A DNA stretch of 64,000 nt, taken from assembly GCF_016808335.1 (NCBI RefSeq), contig NC_053144.1, positions 18,584,403 to 18,648,402 on the forward strand, read 5' to 3'. Every line of letters starts with the position of its first letter. The first letter of the stretch is position 1. The stretch comes from Panicum virgatum. Lineage: Eukaryota > Streptophyta > Magnoliopsida > Poales > Poaceae. The notes beneath the pieces are model-generated. The model made no database searches. It had not been told where the DNA came from and saw only the letters and a list, made by a program, of their open reading frames with translations. Below, piece after piece: positions 56,201-64,000 of the stretch. The position numbers and the translations under genes were made by a program.

Positions 56201-56446
56201 AGACAGCAGTTTAAATGATTGCCCATGCTACACCTCTGCTGCAACCAGCTTCATGTTGATTCCTTTGTTCTCGACCGCAGTAAATGCAAATTTGGTCACT
56301 GAACTTCTGTCGAAAACTTTCCTAATCAGGTGTCGAACAATGGATGGGCTGAAGGTGAATGCAGGGGTAAAGCTGGCTGGTTCCCTTACGACTACATCGA
56401 GAAACGGGAACGTGTGCTTGCAAGTAAAGTTGCCCAAGTTTTCTGA
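53284..56446 (+). CDS. SH3P2: SH3 domain-containing protein 2 (BAR plus SH3)
   Basis: Exons 53284-53343, 53528-53644, 53757-53826, 53914-54065, 54788-54889, 55338-55538, 55644-55706, 55820-55972, 56069-56143 and 56330-56446 (1110 nt, 369 aa), close to the 368 aa of Arabidopsis SH3P2. The N-terminal two-thirds is a BAR-type coiled-coil membrane-binding domain (starts MEAIRKQASKLREQV). A Pro-rich linker (PPPPAYEEVNG) leads to a C-terminal SH3 domain at about 307-360 with the signature residues AIQSY, GDYIVV, GWAEGE and GWFPYDYIE. SH3P2 family proteins bind phosphoinositides and act in clathrin-related trafficking, cell-plate formation and autophagosome formation. All splice sites are GT-AG and phases agree. 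Intron 1 has an unusual poly-C run. Confidence 0.95.
53351..53388 (-). repeat. Poly-C array in SH3P2 intron 1 (G-quadruplex on template strand)
   Basis: About 36 bases almost entirely C, broken by two A/G, 8 nt downstream of the donor site of intron 1. The template strand is therefore a G-quadruplex candidate at the 5' end of the gene. Confidence 0.7.
54066..54787. other. SH3P2 intron 4
   Basis: A/T-rich intron without visible insertions. Confidence 0.6.
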
Positions 56447-57107
56447 GACGCTCACCGAGCCATACATACCCCCGTGTTTGTACACTGTGTATTATGTCCG
56501 TTATCGTCAGAGAAAATCTGTAATTTTGCTGAAACCTGCCTGTTGGATGGCTTCCTGCCTGTCCGTCAGCATTGTTTAAATCCATATGGCAGGAACTGTA
56601 CACTAATGTTTATTTCATTCTTCAACTATCCCGTCAATATATAACCATACCTTTTTTTTTTGTTTTGAACATGCAATAAAATCAGAAATCAAGCACCAAC
56701 TATTCTTTATCATTTCACAAGTTTGTTCAAATCGTGTCTTTGGCATGGAAATCAGGATTCGAGGGCTCATTTGGTTCTCGTCCAAGAGGTGCGTTTTCTT
56801 ATATCAAAAGAAGAAGAAGAAGAGGTGCGTTTCATTACGTGCAGAAGTATATGTTCAATTGGACATGCACTTGGTTGCCCTGAAATGGCCAAAATTTGTC
56901 AAGACAAATGTACGACGAGGAATGGAAAATTTCGAATTCTTGGCAGCAGTTGAAATGCAAGTTCTCTCCATACGCATTTCCTCGTCAGTTTTCCAGATAC
57001 TATTGGTCACTGACACGTGGGGGCAGGGTCCTAAATTTTTCTTATCTTCCTCTGCCTCCGCTGTTGCAGTTTTGCTTTGCTATCCCCTGCTTATCCCTTC
57101 GCGAATC
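56447..57107. other. SH3P2 3' UTR and CRM gene promoter
   Basis: Only 661 bp separate the two coding regions. It must contain the SH3P2 polyadenylation site (a CAATAAAATC motif lies near 56675) and the promoter of the CRM gene. The frame that opens at 56745 in phase with the CRM gene is probably non-coding upstream sequence. Confidence 0.55.
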
Positions 57108-60100
57108 ATGGCGGCGGCAGCGGCGGCGGCGGTGACCCTCCTCCGCCTCCCTCTCGCCCGTCTCAACTACCACCTCCGCTCCGTCCCTCCCCCTCGTATC
57201 CCGCCCCCACGCCTCCGCATCTCCACCTCCTACCGCTTCCTGTCCTCCCTGGGCCACGGCTCCGCCTCCGCGGCCGTGGCCGAGGCGGTAGCCGCGCCGG
57301 ACGCGGAGGGGGACCTGGTCGATGCAGAGGATGAGAGTCACGAGGAGGAGTCTACGGCCGAGGCGGAGGCGGAAGCGGAAGCGCCCCGGTCGTTCGTGCT
57401 CCCGCGGCTGCCGCGGCCGAAGCTGAGCGTGAAGGAGCGCAAGGAGCTGGCCTCGTACGCCCACGGCCTCGGGAAGAAGCTCAAGTCGCAGCAGGTGGGC
57501 AAGGGCGGCGTCACACCCAACCTCGTCTCCGCCTTCAGTGACAACCTCGAGTCGAACGAGCTCCTCAAGGTATTCCTCATTCGCCCCTAATTGTCAAATC
57601 CATGGTGCATTTAGTTTTGCCTAGGAGGAAATGGCGTGTTGGTTCGCCAAATAAATCAGTAAACCACTTCCTGAGATACACCTTGGATAAAACTAGGAAG
57701 CGATTCCATTATAGGGTTTCTTCATCAGTTCATAGTTCAATCACTAATTCGGAACATAGTGTTGAGTTGGAGTTGCCACTGTGCTGCCGATTCCAGCTAG
57801 AACTGTATAGTTGAACTTGACTGGGAAGTAGCTGAAGGAGTAAGGTCTATGAAACTTAGTTGTGACTGGTTGAGTTTTATCCACCTTGGTGGTGGCTCCT
57901 GTGCCACCCTTCATTGCTGCCCCTGTAATTGGTTAATGCAGATGCACAAAGGTTAGAAGCTAAGTTGGCAAAGAAAAAATTACGAAACTTTTATCCACAT
58001 GAGTTGAAAAAAGTATCAACTCCAACCCTGTAGTTCTAGGAAACCATGCCAATCACCAATTGCATTCCATTTTACTTGCCTCTTTTCTTTCCTGGTCCAG
58101 TTTTGCCTCCTTTACAATTAACTTGAGCAAGAAGCTGGCTTGGAGTCCACTCTTGTACATGAACCTACGAGACTGATGCTTCAGTAAGCATCAATCCTTA
58201 TGCCTTTATATGCTCCTGTCTATATCCACTATGGCACTATCCATATTGTATAGCCCTTCTTTTTTATATACCCTTCCATTTTCTTAATATAGAGCACCAT
58301 CAACGCTATGACAATGTTTGGTTCATAGAATTGTAACATAAATGAAAATATAATGGGGTTGCGACGTATTTGGTGGTATAACAGTGATTACACCCTTTGT
58401 TTTGTTGCATTGGGTAGCGTTATCGCATTATCGGGTACTGGTGCGCAGTTGAGGCTGCCTGGTGGTTAGCAGGATGCTGGCGAGCTCTATGCCTTCACGG
58501 CTTCACCTACTTCACCAGCATGGATGCGCCGGCCAACCATGAACCACTCTGAAGTATCCTGAATTCCTGATTTGAAAGGAAATACCGATCCAATTCCAAG
58601 GGACATCTACTCGTAATTGTCAGGGAACTAATCTGTATTTCGAGGAAATGCAAAAAAAAGAAAATCTTTACATCCCAGCAGCATCCGTCATGAGCAAGAT
58701 CAAGGAACCTGGATACATCAGGAGCTAGAGAAGATGAGGGGAGTTATTGCGCCGACCAAAAGCATCTTGAATCTGCCTTGTGCCAATGTGCCTTGCATGG
58801 CACCTGCACCATCATTTTCTTCATCTTATTTCACATCCTCCTCAGATCCAGGGATACGTGGAAGCTGGTTTGCTTAGATAGAGATCGGTGAGGAAGCAGC
58901 CAAAAGACCAGATTCACCAGAGTGGAAGCGGCAAGCTGGTTGCCGCCGGATGGATGGAGTTCCTCCTGCTGGCAAGCCGGCAAAGACTGAGCCGCAGTGT
59001 TGGGCTAAGACTACGATAGATTGATATTTTTCTTATATGCCATAGATTGGTATGTTTCTTATACGCGATAGATTGGTATTTGATTGCACATGGGTGGGAG
59101 CGGTGTTGACTCCATATAGGCTGGTATCTGATAATGGTCTGAGTTGATTACAAGAGGGCTGAAACAAACTAGTAACAGGACCTGTTAGGCTGTTACTGTA
59201 TTTAGTTGGGTCATGTTACATTTAACTGAAAAAAAATATCTATAGCTCTATTAAGTTCCTGGCTTAATGGGAATGAGAAGAAATCTAAGCAATAGCGTTA
59301 GGTGCAGTTAGATCTGAGAATACGAGTTGATGCTCACGGAGCACACATACCCCCATGTTCACTCAGGTGCTGATGCTAAAACCTAGAAGATTCTCCTGCC
59401 CGGTAATAATTGACTCCATATTTTATTCATCAAAAGTAGGTTTAGAAGTTGGTTTTGCTAAGTGCTAATCCTGAATTATTAAATAGGACAGCCAACTGTC
59501 CAAAGCTGGAATATTGGCTCACTTGGGTCTTAAGTGGATGGAATGGGTGACAGGTTGAAACTGTGCTGTGGAGATTGTTATGATAAGGTTGGTTTGGGCT
59601 GATTTTTTATGATCAACATAGGCTCCAATGGGCTAATTTCTGTTTGCATTTGGACTTTGGAGGTTCCAGATCATCAATGTTGGTATGGACATCAAAGTTT
59701 ATTGTTCATACTTCCTACTAACAGAAGATTTTGTTCCAAAACTTTCAATAAGTAGCATCCTTAGACCTACGTGAAGAAATCTCACCTTGTAGTTATATGT
59801 ATTCAAGTTTTTCATGAAACTGAAATCAGCATAATATAAACTCAGGAAATCGTGTATTCTACTTGCCCAAGTTGGGAGGACATGATGCTGGAATTGGGTG
59901 GCTTTGTGCATTTGATGCCTGACAGTTGTGATAATTTTCTCATGAAATTTTCTTTGATCCAATTCATGTGCTAGAGTAACATTAGGATGCAAGATTCAGT
60001 GTATATTAGGCTCTTGCTTGGTTTTCCATTTCCTTCAACATTCCTCTCACATCTATCACGTTCTTCTCACCAACATTTCTATGCTATAACAGCTAAAGAT

Positions 60101-60434
60101 TCACGGGAACTGCCCTGGGGAACTAACCGATGTGATACTGCAACTTGAGGAGTCAACAGGATCTATTGCTGTTGACCAAATCGGCCGCTCAGTTATTTTG
60201 TATAGGCCTAGCACTAGCAAGATGAAAAAGAGGCAAGAGGTTGCTGAAAATGCTAGGAGATTTGCAAGATCTAAAGAAGAAAATGCTAGGCGATTTGTAA
60301 ATTCTGAAGAATCATTTGAAGAACGTCCTAGAAACAGCACAGGCAGAAGATTTGTTAAATCTGGATCCACATTTAGCTCTCAGCAGAAGAGGAGACCAAT
60401 GGCATCCAAGGGATCGTCATACGGCCGAGGGTAG
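57108..60434 (+). CDS. Single-CRM-domain (CRS1/YhbY) RNA-binding protein, probably organellar
   Basis: Exons 57108-57569 and 60093-60434 (804 nt, 267 aa), GT-AG intron in phase 0. Residues 1-55 are Ala/Arg/Ser/Pro-rich without acids, like an organelle transit peptide. An acidic Glu/Ala linker follows (about 65-92), then one CRM domain, about residues 106-198. It is split by the intron after ELLK and contains KERKELASYAHGLGK, the GKGGVTPN loop and LKIHGNC, ending VDQIGRSVILYRPS. A basic Arg/Ser/Lys-rich tail closes the protein. CRM proteins bind group II intron RNA or ribosomal RNA in chloroplasts or mitochondria; this looks like the small single-domain class. The ATG at 57108 is preferred over an in-frame start at 56745 because it begins the transit-peptide-like region. 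Confidence 0.92.
57570..60092. other. CRM gene intron
   Basis: 2.5 kb. Three short near-repeats of ATAGATTGGTAT occur around 59020-59080. No bounded transposon could be defined and no coding domain is visible. Confidence 0.5.
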
Positions 60435-61154
60435 CAGCAGCATAAAAAGGCATATGGCTTGTTTTCTTGTTGTCTGGACTCTGGAGAGACCATGTAAATT
60501 TTAGACAAACTAACTGGTATATGGATGTTAGTGCTAATTATAGTCTTTGCCAGCTACGGTTCCAGCTTCCATGTCTCACAATTCATCAACCACAACGAAA
60601 TAGGGACAAGATACTTTATGCCCAGACTAAAACATGAGAACCTAATTATTTACATATCTGAACTACTCGAACAAAATTGTTGTGTCGTCATATTTCTCTT
60701 CCTTCTGTCTCCTGGACGTAGTCCTTCAAATCTTAGCACAGGAACATGATTTTTCTCCATATTTGTCTGTATACTTATGTCATAAAGATTTTGCAACTTT
60801 TTAGTAGTTGCGTCTGTTATGTTTCACTGGACCTAAGTGGTGCAGTGTCAGTTCAGTGCTTGACATCCATATTGCCCTTTTCCTGACTCCCGAGTCGTCA
60901 CCATTGGTCCAAGAACCGTCTTAGCACCCATAAAACAAACATTGCTAGGATGCCAAGGAAGTCGTGAACCCTGCTAGAGTTATCGAACTTTAAAGACACA
61001 AACTAAACTTAAAAAAAATATAGAAAGAGAAACTTATAATTTCTTAAGATCATGTGCATTAGCTAACTCTTCAGCAGTCGAGCCTCATGGGTCCCACATG
61101 TGCCCAATTCTATTTCTAATTGACCAGACCTACCACCGAGGAAAGGAGACATAT
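60435..61154. other. Region downstream of the CRM gene
   Basis: Contains the CRM 3' UTR; no clear AATAAA directly after the stop. No other gene is supported. Confidence 0.4.
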
Positions 61155-61429
61155 CATGTGCAATCAAGCTTATGGTGCAATCACCGTGCAATCCAACTAA
61201 AAAAAGTTTCAAAAAATTCTGAAAAAAATCTTGAATGTGCATCTCAACCTACTTCATCTATATATAAAATTTCAGGGTCAAATTCGTCCTCCTCTGGAAG
61301 TTACAAAAAAGACAAATTTTCTGACAAAAGTAATAGTTCAAATGCACATTTAAGATTTTTTTCAGAATTTTTTGAAACTTTTTTTAGTTGGATTGCACGG
61401 TGATTGCATCATAAGCTTGATTGCACAGG
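61155..61429. mobile_element. MITE with about 90-bp inverted repeats
   Basis: 275 bp. The ends share TGTGCAATCAAGCTTAT in inverted orientation and pair nearly perfectly for about 90 bp, up to ATGTGCAT. The flanks share ATAT. Both arms being almost identical suggests a young insertion. The superfamily is uncertain. Confidence 0.7.
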
Positions 61430-62411
61430 ATATCCTGAGGAAAATTGGGGCTTTGTGGTTTGGCAAATCAACAGATTGATCATTGCTGTCATGCACCCCA
61501 CTCATGGTAGACGGTTATATAAAATCCTAGATATTTGGTTGCATACTTGCATCATCAGTTTGCTCTTTCTGTTTCTTCTGCCTTTTGGGTTTTTCCCCTC
61601 TTCTTGATTTCTTATCATGTATGGTTGCTCACTTGCACCAATTGATGGTTGTTGGTGAGAGTTCTGTTATCGTTGACTTCTTTCGGCCTGTACTTGAATT
61701 ACTGCAAGAATGAGGTCAATTTTACCTAATTCTTGGTAATGATTCCAGATATTGTTTCTCTAATTTGTGGTTGCCATCGAGAGTCCTGCTATCTTTGATT
61801 TTTCTTTGGCTGTACTTGAATTACTGGTACCATGGGTCAATGGCTGCCTGAAAGTTTGAACATCTCGGACATGTCTATTAGTTCCCATTGGTTGGTGAGG
61901 TTTGTGGTTTTCGGGATGGAGACTGTAACAATGAAGACTTATATGAAACAAAGACATAATGGTTACTGATGTTATAAGAAATGTTAAATATAGCCATCAG
62001 CACCTGATTTTGTGGGATCTCATTTCACATTCAACTTTTACATTTGAGACTAAACCACCTTTGCTTTCCTCCACCGCATTCAGCAGCTACTGATCAGTGT
62101 ACTGTAAGGTTCTGTAGTAAGCAGCTAGAAATTTGTCAGGATTCCCGAAGACAATCACATCACTTCCAACATAACCCTTTGTGCTCACTAACAGACCCTA
62201 TTGACAACAAAACAGTTCTGCAGTTTTTGCTCTTTGCAGATCGGAACGATGTGGAGATACCACAAGATCTGGTTACTCGCTAGCCCCAGAGAAGATGCAG
62301 CCCCAATTGTTGCTGCACCTTCCTATTCTCCGCACAACAACGTCAACAACTGCTTTCCCATGTGAAAGAACTCATGACCAGACATGCATGCTTTGCTTCG
62401 GCCGCGACACG
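61430..62411. other. Intergenic stretch, no gene recognised
   Basis: A short paired duplication occurs (GTACTTGAATTACTG near 61690 and 61813, with TTGATT/TTGACTTC context), otherwise nothing. No coding domain. Confidence 0.4.
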
Positions 62412-62419
62412 TCTCCGGT

Positions 62420-62602
62420 CAGTGGCGGAGCCAGGGGGTGTAGGCCCTACCACCTTGGCTTCCATGGAAGCCCCCCTACAAATTTTGTGGAGGAAGAAGG
62501 AAGGAGAAAATTTTGAGGAGGAAGAAGAAGGAATGAGAGGAGGGAGGAGGAAGAAGAAGGAATGAGAGCTCCTCCTAGCTCTGGATCCTTGCTCCGCCGC
62601 TG
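62420..62602. mobile_element. hAT-type MITE, CAGTGGCGGAGCC termini
   Basis: 183 bp with inverted ends CAGTGGCGGAGCC and GCTCCGCCGCTG, flanked by TCTCCGGT (62412-62419) and TCTCTGGT (62603-62610), 7 of 8 equal. The interior has GAGGAAGAAGAAGGAATGAGAG-like purine repeats. Confidence 0.75.
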
Positions 62603-62610
62603 TCTCTGGT

Positions 62611-64000
62611 GCTTTCTACCTGCAATCATAACACAAACCAGAGACGTTTACGGGATCAAAGATGAAAGCAGATGACAGTGATGAACTGACGGCTGACGGC
62701 GATGTCTGGTTTGGCCTTCCAAGTTGCTACCGTGGAATCGTGAATGAGAAGTATGCCTGAAGAGGAGTCCTTTCTATGCCGCAATGCCTTTAGCCGCACC
62801 CAGCTGGTTCCAGACTCTACTGTCCGGCCAGTCCGGTGCACCTTTCAGGCGGGTGGGCTGCCACCTTCGGTTAAGCTCCAGGGTCACCATGAAAGTTGGA
62901 AAAAGGGTTAATTTAGCCCAATTACTTCTTAATAAGCCTAGACCTACATGTATGCCCTTCCTCTTGGAGTGGATCCGGTGAGATAAAATATAATGGGGTA
63001 GAAGAGATCAAGCGTGCCAGTGGTTTGTGCCATTTGGTCAACTCGAAGAGAGCTTATAATTCGTTTCGGTTACGAGTTGATATTCGTTATATTTTCTTTG
63101 ACTTGGATCCAAACAAGGACGGTGCAGCTGAACAATATATGAAGTTGTTGAAAGTTTAAACATACATGTAGTGGGAGAGGAGTCTCATTGTTCATAGGAG
63201 GAAAACACAGGTGGGAGGAACGTTGTACGAATATATGAAAAGGGCTGTCCAGTAAATTGTCCCTATTCTGCATCGCATGACTTAGAGCGATGTAGAACTC
63301 TTTTTTTTTTGGTGCCAAGTCATGCGTCATGCTTAATACAGAGCCACGCAATCACACAGCGCTACAAAAAGGATTACCAAAAAGAAGCTACCCCCCCCCC
63401 ATTGGAGTTGATCTGTGATAGTGAATGCGAATGATGAATCGGTGAACCTAGGCAGATCATCATTCTTCTGCACTGGCTGATAAAATTAGCCGATGAAAAG
63501 GTGAGGAGCTGCTTTCTGGCAAATGCACTTAAGGGCCCCACACGCATATTCTTTGCATGCTGGATTGCTGATGCTGATGTGCTATGCTTGTGCAAAGCAG
63601 TTTCCTTGCCCCGGTTTTATGTGCCCATGACGAGCTCACCCGCTAGAGCTACGGTCATCTCTGCTCATTTGGTGAAACACCGCGGCGCACCAACTGTTCT
63701 TGATGTGACACGGCAATATTCAGTGACCCAGTTGACGCAAGCCCCTTAGCATTTTGTTCCTTCAAGGATGCTTTTGTCAAAAGTGGCAGCATGTGAGACC
63801 GAGATGTAGCAGTTCGTGCGTGCAGTTTAATACGAGCTGTAAGAGTGTGAGGCGCTATACACGGGTATTTGTAGTGTGGGAGAAAGCAGGGGCACCTTTT
63901 TTTTGAAGGAAATGCCCATAAAGGCTTTTATTCATATACATGAAACCATACAGAGTTTAGCCCAACTAGGCCATTTACAAAATTTATCTTCAAAGGGACA
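62611..64000. other. Terminal stretch of the window, no gene recognised
   Basis: No domain-bearing frame. T- and C-homopolymer runs occur at 63301-63311 and 63391-63401. The last 100 bases (from about 63895, GGCTTTTATTCATATAC) look like the beginning of another repeat or a 3' end on the minus strand, cut by the window edge. Confidence 0.4.

Noticed and set aside
56745..57107. N-terminal extension of the CRM protein from an upstream in-frame ATG
   Set aside because: It would place a hydrophobic, non-conserved stretch before the transit-peptide-like start at 57108 and lies in the promoter/leader region.
1..64000. CRISPR arrays, operons, rRNA or tRNA genes
   Set aside because: No regular spacer array, no prokaryotic gene packing and no cloverleaf or rRNA sequence was recognised; tRNA-related sequence appears only as retrotransposon primer sites.

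Overview
The window is nuclear DNA of a grass, most likely a panicoid (the sorghum, maize, Setaria, Panicum group). The evidence is split genes with GT-AG introns, a strong GC contrast between first exons and introns, close agreement with known grass proteins, and dense grass-type transposable elements. The subfamily placement is inference. There is no sign of prokaryotic organisation.

Four host genes can be modelled exon by exon, all on the + strand. (1) 8243-13475 is a NIP-subgroup-II aquaporin, the boron channel NIP3-1 (AtNIP5;1-type), 4 exons, 301 aa. Its roughly 0.8-kb 5' leader holds three minimal AUGUAA open reading frames, the element known to make AtNIP5;1 mRNA boron-responsive. (2) 37642-51585 is a kinesin-7 with a C-terminal RING finger, 24 exons, 1059 aa. 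(3) 53284-56446 is the BAR plus SH3 protein SH3P2, 10 exons, 369 aa. (4) 57108-60434 is a single-CRM-domain RNA-binding protein with an N-terminus resembling an organelle transit peptide, 2 exons, 267 aa. SH3P2 and the CRM gene are only about 660 bp apart. The gene products belong to unrelated pathways (boron transport, microtubule motor, membrane trafficking, organelle RNA), so this is ordinary gene neighbourhood and not a cluster.

The rest is mostly transposons. 1-780: leader/LTR end of a copia-like element running off the window. 1331-3739: truncated copia element (LTR, gag, integrase). 17416-30792: complete but dead Tat-lineage Ty3/gypsy element of about 13.4 kb, gag-pol on the - strand and an antisense + strand ORF region near its 3' LTR; the LTRs differ by about 6% by eye. 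Kinesin intron 16 holds two 5'-truncated RTE-clade non-LTR copies with 16-17 bp target duplications; a 1457-bp Mutator-like element with long inverted repeats and a 9-bp duplication sits inside the larger copy. Around these lie many small DNA elements (hAT, PIF/Harbinger-Tourist, Mutator and Stowaway-like), many with target-site duplications readable directly. They include a MITE inside a MITE and two different hAT-type elements stacked on one 8-bp target.

I see no rRNA, tRNA or CRISPR features. The strongest biological leads are the triple AUGUAA leader of NIP3-1, the two gene-capture-like Mutator elements, and the kinesin intron that carries layered insertions while its reading frame stays intact.
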